From positions 1-64,000 of the forward strand of contig UQDG01000002.1 in assembly GCA_900539695.1 (NCBI GenBank): a stretch of 64,000 nt of DNA, written 5' to 3'. The notes beneath the pieces are model-generated. The model worked only from the letters and a program-made list of their open reading frames with translations. It was not told where the DNA came from and made no database searches. The translations under genes and the position numbers were made by a program. Shown piece after piece: positions 1 to 8,521 of the stretch. The first letter of the stretch is position 1, and the number at the start of each line of letters is the position of its first letter. The DNA comes from an uncultured Oscillospiraceae bacterium. GTDB taxonomy: Bacteria; Bacillota; Clostridia; Oscillospirales; Ruminococcaceae.

Positions 1-80
1 CGCCGCTTGCGGCGGCTCTTGGCGCGGAGATCCGCCGGAGCGGTGCTTAAGCCGTCAGGCGGGAATTGTGCGGTGTTGCC
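1..80. repeat. Truncated copy of the 172-bp palindromic element (family A)
   Basis: Bases from about 36 to 80 match the right end of the copy at 11111-11282, including the terminal arm GAATTGTGCGGTGTTGCC. Bases 1-35 do not match that copy, so the element is recombined or diverged there. It is followed by TAA, as expected for the TA-rich insertion sites of this family. Confidence 0.7.
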
Positions 81-160
81 TAATATCCCTCGCCGCGGGG
101 CTTGCGGGCGAATGCAAGCATCTTTCCCTACAGATACGAAGCAGACAGAAAGGAGTACGT

Positions 161-502
161 ATGAACATCCAGATCTTCGGCACCAATAAAAGTTTTGATA
201 CCAAAAAGGCCCAGCGGTGGTTTAAAGAGCGGGGCATTAAATTCCAGATGATCGATATGAAAGAGAAGGGCATGAGCCGCGGCGAGTTTGACAACGTCTG
301 CCGCGCTGTGGGCGGCTGGGCCAAGCTGGTGGACGAAAACGCCAAGGACAAGGACACGCTGGCCCTGCTGCGCTGGCTGGATGAGAGCCAGCAGGCGGAC
401 AAGCTGTTTGAAAATCAGCAGCTGCTGCGCCAGCCTATCGTGCGCAACGGGCGGCAGGCTGCCGTGGGATATTGCCCGGAAGTGTGGGAGAAGTGGGAGT
501 AA
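161..502 (+). CDS. ArsC/Spx-fold protein without the catalytic cysteine
   Basis: A 113-residue protein with the thioredoxin-like ArsC fold. It starts with a beta strand (MNIQIFGT), has the helix that follows the active-site loop, and ends with the conserved RQPIVRNG segment that contributes the cis-proline/arginine region. Family members reduce arsenate (ArsC) or bind RNA polymerase (Spx, MgsR). At the usual Cys position the loop reads GTNKSFDTKK, so Cys is replaced by Asn and ArsC-type chemistry is unlikely. The start is the ATG at 161, preceded by AAAGGAG; an in-frame upstream ATG at 68 has no ribosome site. It is probably monocistronic. The substrate is unknown. Confidence 0.75.
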   Translation: MNIQIFGTNKSFDTKKAQRWFKERGIKFQMIDMKEKGMSRGEFDNVCRAVGGWAKLVDENAKDKDTLALLRWLDESQQADKLFENQQLLRQPIVRNGRQAAVGYCPEVWEKWE

Positions 503-529
503 GCAGGCAAAACATCTGATCTTCGGGAT

Positions 530-584
530 AGTTCCCCCCAGTCTGCTCTGCGCGCAGCCAGCCCCCTCCCAGAGGGAGCCTTCT
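530..584. repeat. Partial family B repeat (CTCCC-type hairpin)
   Basis: Contains the CCCCCTCCCAGAGGGAGCC signature shared with the longer family B copies at 6779, 10914, 37108 and 44547. It lies just after the ArsC-like gene and could help end its transcript, but there is no strong T run. Confidence 0.4.
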
Positions 585-596
585 GCAATTTCCTAC

Positions 597-625
597 TTGA
601 CATTTCCCGCACTGTGCGGTACATT
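597..625 (+). promoter_or_regulatory. Promoter for the valS leader
   Basis: A perfect -35 TTGACA at 597-602 is followed 17 bases later by TACATT (620-625), within TACATTATAAG. Transcription would begin just ahead of the T-box leader. Confidence 0.65.
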
Positions 626-633
626 ATAAGATA

Positions 634-900
634 CAATGCAGTGCGAAAGAGTGTGCGCAGGTTCAGGCTTTTCCAGCAAGCCGGGGGTGATGCAAGCCCG
701 GCATGGCCCGCTGTGTGCTGTCGCTTTCAAGCAGGTGCGGTGAAGCTTAGTAGCCGTGCACGGGTTTGCCGCCGTTATCCCGGCAGGCGGGGTGTCTGCC
801 CTGCCGCAAAGCGGCCTTTTACAAGGCAACTTGGGTGGTACCGCGACTTGAATTTTTCAGGCCGTCCCATGATCTTCTTCATGGGGCGGCCTTTTTCTAT
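634..900 (+). promoter_or_regulatory. T-box leader of valS
   Basis: The diagnostic T-box sequence TTGGGTGGTACCGCG lies at 831-845. It is preceded by a roughly 200-nt structured leader and followed by a terminator (stem GGCCG...CGGCC, 860-892) with a T run. T-boxes sense uncharged tRNA: base-pairing with the tRNA acceptor end stabilises the antiterminator, so the synthetase is made when its amino acid is short. The downstream gene implies a tRNA-Val ligand. I could not fix the specifier codon by eye. Confidence 0.93.
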
Positions 901-939
901 TGATTACACGCCCCGCAATTCTCAAGGAGGTTTTACACA

Positions 940-3648
940 ATGCCGAAAGAACTCGCCAAACAGTATGCGCCCCAGGGCACCGAGGACCGCATCTACCAGA
1001 ACTGGTGCGACAAGGGTTACTTCCATACCCAGATCGACCGCAGCAAAAAGCCCTTTACCATCGTGATGCCGCCGCCGAACGTTACCGGCCAGCTGCACAT
1101 GGGCCACGCCATGGATGAGACCTGGCAGGACATCCTGACCCGCTACAAGCGCATGCAGGGTTACGCCGCTCTGTGGGTACCCGGCACCGACCACGCTTCC
1201 ATCGCCACCGAGGCCAAAGTCGTGGCCAAGATGCGCGAAGAGGGCCTGACCAAAGAGATGGTGGGCCGCGACGGCTTTTTGGAGCGCGCCTGGGATTGGA
1301 AGAACACCTACGGCAACCGCATCGTCAGCCAGCTGAAGAAACTGGGCTGCTCCTGCGATTGGCAGCGTGAGCGCTTCACCATGGACGAGGGCTGCTCCAA
1401 CGCCGTGAAGGAAGTGTTCGTCCGCCTGTATGACAAGGGCCTGATCTACCGCGGCAACCGCATGGTCAACTGGTGCCCCCACTGCAACACCTCCATCTCC
1501 GACGCCGAGGTCGAGTACGAGGCCAAGGAAGGCAGCTTCTGGCACCTGCTGTACAGGGTGAAGGAGACCGGCGAATATCTGGAGCTGGCTACCACCCGCC
1601 CCGAAACCATGCTGGGCGATACCGCCGTGGCCATCAACGCCGATGACCCCCGTTACGCCCACCTGCACGGCTGCCATGTCATCCTGCCGCTGCTGGACCG
1701 TGAGATCCCCATCGTCTGCGACGAGCATGCCGACATGGAAAAAGGCACCGGCGTCGTGAAGATCACCCCCGCCCACGACCCCAACGACTTTGAGGTCGGC
1801 AAGCGCCATGACCTGCCGATGATCCGCGTGCTGACCTACGACGGCCACATGACCGGTGCTGCCGACAAGGCTGCCGCCGATGCTGAGCGTGCCGCCGGCC
1901 GCGCTGCCGCCGATGAACCCGAAGTACTGGATTGCGGCAAGTACGCCGGCATGACCGCCCTGGAGGCCCGCAAGGCCATCCTGGCCGACCTGGAAGCCTG
2001 CGGTGCCCTGAAAGAGACCGAGGCCCTGACCCACGACGTGGGCACCTGCTACCGCTGCCACTCCGTCATTGAGCCGATGGTCTCCAAGCAGTGGTTCGTC
2101 AAGATGGAACCACTGGCCAAGCCCGCCATTGAGAGCGTGGAGAAGGGCGAGATCAAGTTCGTGCCCGAGCGCTTCACCAAGAACTACATCAACTGGATGA
2201 AGGGCGGCCGCGATTGGTGTATCAGCCGTCAGCTGTGGTGGGGCCACCAGATCCCCGCCTGGTACTGTGACGATTGCGGCGAGACCGTGGTTGCCAAAGA
2301 GGCTCCGTCCGTCTGCCCCAAGTGCGGCTGCACCCATCTGACCCAGGACCCCGACACGCTGGACACCTGGTTCAGCTCTGCCCTGTGGCCCTTCTCCACC
2401 CTGGGCTGGCCTGATGAGAACGCCGAGGATTACAACTACTTCTACCCCACCAACACGCTGGTAACCGGCTACGACATCATCGGCTTCTGGGTCTCTCGCA
2501 TGATCTTCTCCGGCCTGGCCTACACCGGCAAGGCCCCGTTCGACACTGTGCTGATCCATGGCATCGTGCGCGACAGCCAGGGCCGCAAGATGTCCAAGAG
2601 CCTGGGCAACGGCATCGACCCGCTGGAAGTCATTGACCAGTACGGTGCCGACGCCCTGCGCCTGATGCTCATCATCGGTTCCACCGCCGGCAACGATATG
2701 CGTTACAGCGACGAAAAGGTGCTGGCTGCCCGTAACTTTGCCAACAAGCTGTGGAATGCTTCCCGCTTTGTGCAGATGAACCTGCCCGAGGACTTCCAGC
2801 CCGGCCTGCCCGCAGAGGAGCAGCTGGACATGAGCGACAAGTGGGTGCTGAGCGAGCTGGCCAAGATGGCCGCCGACGCTACCGCCAACCTGGATAAGTA
2901 CGAGCTGGGCCTGGCCGCCGAGAAGGTGGAGAACTTTATTTGGGAAGTGTACTGCGACTGGTACATCGAAATTTGCAAGACCCGCCTGAACGGCGACGAT
3001 GCCCAGGCCGCCGACACCGCCCGCAAGGTGCTGGTGTATGTACTGGATCGCGCACTGAAGCTGCTGCATCCCTTCATGCCGTTCATCACCGAGGAGATCT
3101 ATCAGGCCCTGCCCGGCAGCGGCGAGACCATCATGACCCAGCTGTGGCCGGGCAATGAGAACATGAAGATCTGGGCCGAGGACTGCGCTGACTTTGAAAA
3201 ACTGATGGATTACATCAAGGCTGTGCGTACCATGCGCGCCGAGATGAACGTCCACCCCGCCAAGAAGACCAGCATGGTCATTGAGACTGCCAGCCCCGCT
3301 GCCTTTGAGAAGGGCGGCGCCTACCTGGCCCGCTTTGCCTTTGCCACCGACGTGACCGTGACCCCTAAGTATGAGGGCAGCGCCGACGGCATGGTAAACG
3401 TGGCTACCCCGGATGCCAAGGGCTTTATCCCGATGATGGAGCTGATTGACCGTGAGAAGGAGCTGGCCCGCCTGAACAAGGAGCTGACCAAGGCCGAGAA
3501 GGAGCTGGGCATGTTCACCAACCAGCTGAACAACCCGAAGTTCGTGGAGAAAGCCCCCGCCAAGCTGGTGGAGGAGACCCGCGCCAAGCTGGCCGCCGCC
3601 CAGGAAAAGACCGCGAAGATCAAAGAGAGCATCGCGGCGTTGGGTTGA
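940..3648 (+). CDS. valS: Valyl-tRNA synthetase
   Basis: A 902-residue class I synthetase that charges tRNA-Val in the cytoplasm. The HIGH-type motif HMGH is at about residues 53-56 after PPPNVTGQL, and KMSKS is at about 550-554. The editing (CP1) domain lies between them, and a C-terminal coiled coil (about 840-902, Lys/Glu-rich) is typical of ValRS. The length is normal. The ATG follows AAGGAGG with good spacing, and the upstream T-box fixes its regulation. It is followed by a family A repeat rather than another gene, so it is probably transcribed alone. Confidence 0.98.
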   Translation: MPKELAKQYAPQGTEDRIYQNWCDKGYFHTQIDRSKKPFTIVMPPPNVTGQLHMGHAMDETWQDILTRYKRMQGYAALWVPGTDHASIATEAKVVAKMREEGLTKEMVGRDGFLERAWDWKNTYGNRIVSQLKKLGCSCDWQRERFTMDEGCSNAVKEVFVRLYDKGLIYRGNRMVNWCPHCNTSISDAEVEYEAKEGSFWHLLYRVKETGEYLELATTRPETMLGDTAVAINADDPRYAHLHGCHVILPLLDREIPIVCDEHADMEKGTGVVKITPAHDPNDFEVGKRHDLPMIRVLTYDGHMTGAADKAAADAERAAGRAAADEPEVLDCGKYAGMTALEARKAILADLEACGALKETEALTHDVGTCYRCHSVIEPMVSKQWFVKMEPLAKPAIESVEKGEIKFVPERFTKNYINWMKGGRDWCISRQLWWGHQIPAWYCDDCGETVVAKEAPSVCPKCGCTHLTQDPDTLDTWFSSALWPFSTLGWPDENAEDYNYFYPTNTLVTGYDIIGFWVSRMIFSGLAYTGKAPFDTVLIHGIVRDSQGRKMSKSLGNGIDPLEVIDQYGADALRLMLIIGSTAGNDMRYSDEKVLAARNFANKLWNASRFVQMNLPEDFQPGLPAEEQLDMSDKWVLSELAKMAADATANLDKYELGLAAEKVENFIWEVYCDWYIEICKTRLNGDDAQAADTARKVLVYVLDRALKLLHPFMPFITEEIYQALPGSGETIMTQLWPGNENMKIWAEDCADFEKLMDYIKAVRTMRAEMNVHPAKKTSMVIETASPAAFEKGGAYLARFAFATDVTVTPKYEGSADGMVNVATPDAKGFIPMMELIDREKELARLNKELTKAEKELGMFTNQLNNPKFVEKAPAKLVEETRAKLAAAQEKTAKIKESIAALG

Positions 3649-3668
3649 TCTTGCCCGTAAAAACCTAA

Positions 3669-3840
3669 GGCAACACCGCACAATTCCCGCTTTACTGCTT
3701 AAGCACCGCTGCTGCGGCTGCGAAGCACAATCTGCGTTGCAAAAATGCTCGATAATACACAAAGTATTATCTGCGCTTTTTGCTTAGCAGCTTGTACTTC
3801 TCGCTCGCCGCATCGGCACTTAGAATTGTGCGGTATTGCC
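3669..3840. repeat. 172-bp palindromic element, family A, subfamily 1
   Basis: Starts GGCAACACCGCACAATTC and ends GAATTGTGCGGTATTGCC, 18-base inverted ends with one mismatch. The interior is a long imperfect hairpin around GATAATACACAAAGTATTATC. It is nearly identical to the copy at 8309-8480. No open frame or transposase is inside. The flanks (TAA / ATA) show no clear target duplication. Confidence 0.9.
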
Positions 3841-3922
3841 ATAGTTGTAGCGTAAAGGTTCCTTGAGGGGAGTCCCTCTTTACTCTACAACCCGGAATTG
3901 ATCGCTATATTCCGCTCTTGCG

Positions 3923-4477
3923 TTATACTCGCTTATAAATAATTGGTTCGTCATATCCAAAAGTTTTCTTTCCATTAACTTCCATGCTTTCAGATACTTC
4001 CAGGCAACTATCCGAAAACTTTTCCCAGAGCTTAAATGTCATTACTGGTGAGAACCGGCTTACACTGCCGCCTTCCCAGATTCCATCCTTTTCATGGTAG
4101 ATCGCCGGAGTAAATTTTTCGGATTTTTTCAATTCAGCATAATCAACATTTTTCATAGAACTATATGAAAATGTACTCTTATCTTCTCCTTCAGGTATTT
4201 CATAAGAAGACAATACAATTTCATCTTCTTCCTCTTCCTCTGTAATCAGGAAAAGATGTGGTGAAGCATGGCGTTTTCCATTTGTCTCATAGTAGCTTTC
4301 TTCAACAACAAATTTACCGTTAAAATTTTTAGGAAGGTTCAAAATTTTTCCATTGCAGATTGTATTAATGTGTTCTGCATAAGGATATATTTTTCCTTCC
4401 TTCTGCATCTTATCAAACTGCTCTTTGTTATTAAAGTGTCCCGTCATCATATCAACAAAATTATCAAGTTTCACCAT
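3923..4477 (-). CDS. Low-GC hypothetical protein, possibly CpeT/CpcT-like
   Basis: A 184-residue soluble, acidic protein rich in Lys, Glu and Ser, with no signal peptide or membrane segment. The N-terminal MMTGHFNNKEQF and the later repeated aromatic/Glu pattern loosely resemble the CpeT/CpcT beta-barrel family, which is known outside phototrophs, but I cannot confirm this. Base composition is clearly AT-rich compared with the neighbours, which suggests recent transfer. It starts at ATG 4477; upstream is GGCAAAAAC with only a weak ribosome site. It stands alone between a family A repeat and a nucleotidyltransferase gene. Confidence 0.6.
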   Translation of the reverse strand: MVKLDNFVDMMTGHFNNKEQFDKMQKEGKIYPYAEHINTICNGKILNLPKNFNGKFVVEESYYETNGKRHASPHLFLITEEEEEDEIVLSSYEIPEGEDKSTFSYSSMKNVDYAELKKSEKFTPAIYHEKDGIWEGGSVSRFSPVMTFKLWEKFSDSCLEVSESMEVNGKKTFGYDEPIIYKRV

Positions 4478-4543
4478 GTTTTTGCCTCCGCAAGCACCGA
4501 TTTATCCACTACACAGTATACGCGGTTTTCCACGTCTCGTCAA

Positions 4544-4576
4544 TAAAAACAGCCTCCCAGGCTAACCGGGTGGCTG
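4544..4576 (-). terminator. Terminator after the nucleotidyltransferase gene
   Basis: On the minus strand, CAGCC-A-CCC-GG pairs with CC-T-GGG-A-GGCTG across a short loop and is followed by TTTTTA. It sits about 20 bases after the stop at 4597. Confidence 0.65.
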
Positions 4577-4596
4577 GGTGAGGTATGATTTACAGC

Positions 4597-5526
4597 TTAC
4601 TTTTTCAGGTCGCTGAACAGGTCTTTTTCGTACACACCGTCGGCGACGAGCTTGGCGAAGCTGTCAATGACGATTTGCTTGTCCTCAGCATAGGTGACGC
4701 CAAACCACTTATCGTGGGTAGGCAGGACCTTAACGCTGACCTTGTCGGCGTGCAGCAGCTCGTCGATGTAGATGGGCAGCAGATACTCGGCTTTCAGCGG
4801 GTTGGCGGGGGCGGCTTTCTCGAAGAACTCCACAAAGCCGGCGTCCAGCAGGTCGACGAACTCAGGCGTCAGGCCCCACATATTCATCGAGACAAGGCTC
4901 TCAACGTCGATGGTCTTGCCGCCGGCAGCTGCACCCTCAGCAGTTTTCTCAATGCCGCTGGTCTCCAGCACGCCGGTCAGGTAATGCTGGTCGTTCATCT
5001 GGCAGATACCGCGGGTGACAGCGCCGTTATCGCTCAGGGTGTTTTTCAGCACGAAACCGGCCATGCTCAGCTTGCCCGGCTCGGCAGGGGTGTAGCCCTG
5101 CAAGAAGCTGTGCAGCTGCACAAAAGCTTCCTTACCGTAGTAGTCGTCGGCGTTGATGACGGCGAACGGCTCCTTGATGATGCCCTTGCAGGCCAGCACG
5201 GCCTGGCCGGTGCCCCAGGGTTTGGAGCGGCCCTCGGGCACACTGTAACCCTCGGGCACATTTTCCAGTGCCTGAAACGCATAGTCGATCTCGACACCCA
5301 GGTCGGCGCAGATCTTCTCGATGCGGTCTCCGATGGCCTCTTTAAAGGCTTCCTCGATATCGTGGCGGATGATAAAGACGATCTTGTCAAAGCCAGCTTC
5401 GATGGCGTCGTGGATCGAGTAATCCATGATGATCTCGCCGTTGGGGCCGACTGCGGCCAGCTGTTTGATGCCGCCGCCGAAACGGGAGCCTATACCGGCC
5501 GCCATAATAACCAGAGCTGTTTTCAT
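4597..5526 (-). CDS. Sugar-phosphate nucleotidyltransferase
   Basis: A 309-residue NTP_transferase-fold enzyme. The N-terminal motif VIMAAGIGSRFGGGIKQL (residues 6-23) is the nucleotide-binding G-x-G-x-R signature with the conserved Lys. A metal-binding VINADDYYG follows near residue 125. Members join a nucleotide to a sugar or alcohol phosphate in cell-surface or cofactor synthesis. The length and the Arg-Phe-Gly-Gly variant are seen in an uncharacterised Firmicutes group, so the substrate is not assigned. The ATG at 5526 follows AGGAGG. The next gene upstream on this strand (5612-6649) is 85 bases away and may share its transcript. Confidence 0.85.
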   Translation of the reverse strand: MKTALVIMAAGIGSRFGGGIKQLAAVGPNGEIIMDYSIHDAIEAGFDKIVFIIRHDIEEAFKEAIGDRIEKICADLGVEIDYAFQALENVPEGYSVPEGRSKPWGTGQAVLACKGIIKEPFAVINADDYYGKEAFVQLHSFLQGYTPAEPGKLSMAGFVLKNTLSDNGAVTRGICQMNDQHYLTGVLETSGIEKTAEGAAAGGKTIDVESLVSMNMWGLTPEFVDLLDAGFVEFFEKAAPANPLKAEYLLPIYIDELLHADKVSVKVLPTHDKWFGVTYAEDKQIVIDSFAKLVADGVYEKDLFSDLKK

Positions 5527-5611
5527 GAGTTTCCTCCTAAATTATCGCTGGGGTGCGTACCCGGCGTTGTAACCTTTTATCTTCCTTACTTTTCAACATC
5601 CTGCGGGCAGT

Positions 5612-6649
5612 TTATGCACCCGCCATGGTCATAAGATACTGAATCGCACTGGGGCCTGCCATGTAGAGGATGGCCACCTGCAGCAGGCACATGATGCCAA
5701 AGTAGAGCAGCGCCGCCAGCAAATTGGTACCGCCGCGCTGGACCAGCAGCTCGGTGCGGCCGTCGCCCTCGGGGCATGCCATGTAAATCTCCTCGATCTG
5801 CGCCTTGCTACTGTCGTGGTACCAGGACACGGCAAACATGCCCAAAATCACCTTGAACGCCCAGATGCCGATCTCGCCGATGGTGTAGGCGGCGGGCAGC
5901 CAGCCAAGCGGCAGGCTGCCGAAGAAGGTGGGGTTGAAGGTGGCAATGATCGACATAAAGCCGGGGATGCTCAGCACGACCATGACCAGCGTGGCCAGCA
6001 GGCCCTGCTTCCACATTTTGCGGTAGAACAGGTAGGCCGGGCCAAACAGAAACGCCGAAAGCGAAAGGGTGACTTTCTGCTTTGTCTCGCTCATGCGGAA
6101 AAACTGCATCAGGTAGTACATCGGGCTGCGACCCACAAAGGCGGCCCAGTCCTTGGCCTTGATGCCCTCAATGGGGTCCTCGGGGCCGATCTCCCGCCGC
6201 TGGATGCCGTCCGGGCCTGCGGAGTAGGTGTCGATGTGGGGGCCGGGGGCAGCGCGGTCATTGCGGGAGGCACCGCCAGGGTTTACATCGCCGGGGTTGC
6301 GGGCGTAGATGGGACCCTGATCCTGCGGTTTTTGCGGAGCCGCGCCGGAGGCTTCCTCGCCTGCTTTGGGCAGCGGGCAGCCGCAATGGCTACACCGCAC
6401 CGCGCCGGGGGTGTTGTGGGTGCCACAGTTGGGGCAGGTCGCCGCATGAGCGGCTTCGGCCGCACCCGCGCCAACTTCGGGTTTCCATTCAAACCCGGCC
6501 GCATGCTCGGACTGGTGCATGCAGGCGCCGACCTTCTGCCAGCAGGCCCGGTGGTAGGGGGTGCCGCAATCGGGGCAGACGACAATATCGTCATTATCCG
6601 TAAATTCCTGTTCACAAACAGGACAGTGGTTGCCAGTGTAACGTGCCAT
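5612..6649 (-). CDS. RING/zinc-ribbon membrane protein with DUF2628
   Basis: A 345-residue protein in two parts. The N-terminal cytoplasmic half has two metal-binding modules: a RING-like CPVCEQEF...CPDCGTPYHRAC (residues 9-36) and a zinc ribbon CPNCG...CSHCG (about 70-90), then a Pro/Gly-rich linker. From about residue 190 there are four hydrophobic segments separated by short charged loops (DUF2628 pattern, KMWKQGLLATL). The function is unknown; the layout suggests a membrane protein with a metal-dependent interaction domain. The ATG is preceded by GGGAGGA. The family B repeat lies upstream. Confidence 0.8.
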   Translation of the reverse strand: MARYTGNHCPVCEQEFTDNDDIVVCPDCGTPYHRACWQKVGACMHQSEHAAGFEWKPEVGAGAAEAAHAATCPNCGTHNTPGAVRCSHCGCPLPKAGEEASGAAPQKPQDQGPIYARNPGDVNPGGASRNDRAAPGPHIDTYSAGPDGIQRREIGPEDPIEGIKAKDWAAFVGRSPMYYLMQFFRMSETKQKVTLSLSAFLFGPAYLFYRKMWKQGLLATLVMVVLSIPGFMSIIATFNPTFFGSLPLGWLPAAYTIGEIGIWAFKVILGMFAVSWYHDSSKAQIEEIYMACPEGDGRTELLVQRGGTNLLAALLYFGIMCLLQVAILYMAGPSAIQYLMTMAGA

Positions 6650-6778
6650 GAAATTTTATCCTCCCAGTAACATAAAGACATTATACCGCACCAATAAGAT
6701 AAATGCAAAGAACTTTTTATGAAGTTTAGCAGTTTTGGGGCGGATATTGCTAATAGTTATGACTAACCGCACTGCGTA

Positions 6779-6905
6779 ATGCCTCCCTCTGCGAGGGTGG
6801 TGCCCCGAAGGGGCGGAGGGAGAGACAATCTCTTTACCGTTTCTTTATTTCAGGATCTCTCCCCCCACCCGCTCCGCGGGAGCCTCCTCTCAGAGAGGGC
6901 CTTTT
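6779..6905. repeat. Family B repeat, long form
   Basis: GCCTCCCTCTGCGAGGG at the left is partly mirrored by CCTCCTCTCAGAGAGGGCC at the right, with internal hairpins (GCCCCGAAGGGGC and CCGCTCCGCGG). It occupies most of the 364-base gap between the DUF2628 gene and prfB. Confidence 0.7.
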
Positions 6906-6936
6906 ATGCCATCCTGCCCAACCTCCGAAATCCCTC

Positions 6937-6965
6937 TTTACAACGCCCCTTATTTGGTTTATACT
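6937..6965 (+). promoter_or_regulatory. Promoter of prfB
   Basis: TTTACA (6937-6942), a 17-base spacer and TATACT (6960-6965), about 49 bases before the prfB start. Confidence 0.6.
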
Positions 6966-7013
6966 ATTATTATGTAGTTTTATGCCAACCTGACAAAACC
7001 GAGGGGTAACGAT

Positions 7014-8135
7014 ATGATCACCATTGACGAATTAAAAGCAAAACTCGGGGGGATGAAAACCTCTGTAGATGACCTGCGCGATGCACTTTCTATCGAAGCC
7101 AGCGAGAAGCGTCTGGCCGAGCTGGAGCATCAGATGACTCTGCCCGGCTTTTATGATGACCAGGCCCGCAGCCAGAAGATCATCAGCGAGATGGGCGAAG
7201 TGAAAAACAAACTGGAGCGCTTCGGCAAGCTGAAGACCCAGTACGAGGAAGCCGAGACCCTGCTGGAGATGATCGAGGAAGAGAATGATCCGGCCCTGGC
7301 CGCTGAGGGCGAGGAAGCCGTGGAGGGTGTGGAAAAATCCATCGACGAGCTGCAGCTGATGACGATGCTGAACGGCGAGTACGACCACAGCAACGCCATC
7401 CTGACCTTCCACGCCGGCACCGGCGGCACCGAGGCCCAGGACTGGGCCGAAATGCTGATGCGCATGTACACCCGCTGGGCCGAAGCCCACGGTTACAGCG
7501 TGGAGGTGCTGGACGTGCTGGACGGCGACGAAGCCGGTATCAAGTCCGCCTCGATGATGGTCAAGGGCGCCAACGCCTACGGCATGCTCAAGAGTGAGCA
7601 CGGCGTCCACCGCCTGGTGCGCGTCAGCCCGTTCGACTCTCAGGCCCGCCGCCAGACCAGCTTCTCCAGCCTAGAAGTTATGCCCGAGCTGGACAACAAC
7701 ATCAACATCGAGATCAACCCGGCCGACATTGAGATGCAGGTCTACCGTTCCTCCGGTGCCGGCGGCCAGCACATCAACAAGACTTCCTCCGCCGTCCGTC
7801 TGATCCACAAGCCCACCGGCATCGTGACCAGCTGCCAGACCCAGCGCAGCCAGCTGCAGAACCGCGAGTACGCTATGGAAATGATGAAGGCCAAGCTGTA
7901 CCAGATCGCGCTGCAGCAGCATAAGGACAAGATCGACGACATCAAGGGCGTGCAGAACGAGATCGCCTGGGGCCACCAGATCCGCAGCTACGTCTTTATG
8001 CCCTACACGCTGGTCAAGGATCACCGCACCAACTTTGAAAGCGGCAACGTGCAGGCTGTCATGGACGGCGACCTGGACGGGTTCATCTACGCCTACCTGA
8101 AAGCCAGCTCCCGCGGGGAACTGGAAGAGGTGTAA
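7014..8135 (+). CDS. prfB: Peptide chain release factor 2
   Basis: A 373-residue class I release factor that ends translation at UGA and UAA. The catalytic GGQ is at residues 250-252 (SSGAGGQHINKTSSAV) and the stop-codon-reading SPF tripeptide is in VSPFDSQARRQ. An N-terminal coiled-coil domain precedes them. Most bacterial prfB genes need a +1 frameshift near codon 25. Here the whole protein reads in one frame, and the corresponding place reads GCA CTT TCT ATC with no stop, so frameshift autoregulation appears to be absent. The ATG has GAGGGG upstream. It is monocistronic, between its own promoter and terminator. Confidence 0.97.
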   Translation: MITIDELKAKLGGMKTSVDDLRDALSIEASEKRLAELEHQMTLPGFYDDQARSQKIISEMGEVKNKLERFGKLKTQYEEAETLLEMIEEENDPALAAEGEEAVEGVEKSIDELQLMTMLNGEYDHSNAILTFHAGTGGTEAQDWAEMLMRMYTRWAEAHGYSVEVLDVLDGDEAGIKSASMMVKGANAYGMLKSEHGVHRLVRVSPFDSQARRQTSFSSLEVMPELDNNINIEINPADIEMQVYRSSGAGGQHINKTSSAVRLIHKPTGIVTSCQTQRSQLQNREYAMEMMKAKLYQIALQQHKDKIDDIKGVQNEIAWGHQIRSYVFMPYTLVKDHRTNFESGNVQAVMDGDLDGFIYAYLKASSRGELEEV

Positions 8136-8156
8136 TTTTCTTTTCCGCAAACTCAA

Positions 8157-8190
8157 AACGGTACACACTTTGCGGTGTGTACCGTTTTTT
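8157..8190 (+). terminator. Terminator of prfB
   Basis: A perfect 11-base stem, AACGGTACACA with TGTGTACCGTT, followed by a run of T. Confidence 0.9.
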
Positions 8191-8308
8191 GTGTTTTGCC
8201 ATGCTTTATTCACAATCAGCGGGTATACTAAACCAATAGCGTTGCGATCATATCCCCGTACCCGCGCCGGCACGGCTTGGCCTGCATCCGCAACGGTATT
8301 TGTATTAA

Positions 8309-8480
8309 GGCAACACCGCACAATTCCCACTTTACAGCTTAAGCACCGCTACTACGGCTGCGAAGCACAATCTGCGTTGCAAAAATGCTCGATAATACAC
8401 AAAGTATTATCTGCGCTTTTTGCTTAGCAGCTTGTACTTCTCGCTCGCCGCATCGGCACTTAGAATTATGCGGTATTGCC
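8309..8480. repeat. 172-bp palindromic element, family A, subfamily 1
   Basis: Same length and nearly the same sequence as 3669-3840. It is flanked on both sides by TTAA, which looks like a 4-base target duplication. With the adjoining family C palindrome it fills most of the gap between the prfB terminator and the P-type ATPase gene, so it would lie in that gene's promoter or 5' UTR region. Confidence 0.9.
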
Positions 8481-8494
8481 TTAAAAATTCTTTT

Positions 8495-8521
8495 GGTTCC
8501 CTTTCTTATAAGAAAAGGAAC
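8495..8521. repeat. Family C short palindrome in the ATPase 5' UTR
   Basis: GGTTCCCTTTCTTATAAGAA followed by AAGGAAC: a nearly perfect 27-base palindrome ending directly at the ribosome site AAGGAGG of the next gene. It could form a hairpin that partly hides that site. Confidence 0.75.

Noticed and set aside
922..3762. A 946-codon minus-strand open frame opposite valS
   Set aside because: It is the mirror of the GC-rich valS codon pattern; valS has all expected motifs, a ribosome site and a T-box.
3669..3840. Family A repeats as CRISPR repeats or as an insertion sequence
   Set aside because: Copies are kilobases apart with no spacers, and none contains a transposase frame; they fit a non-autonomous palindromic element better.
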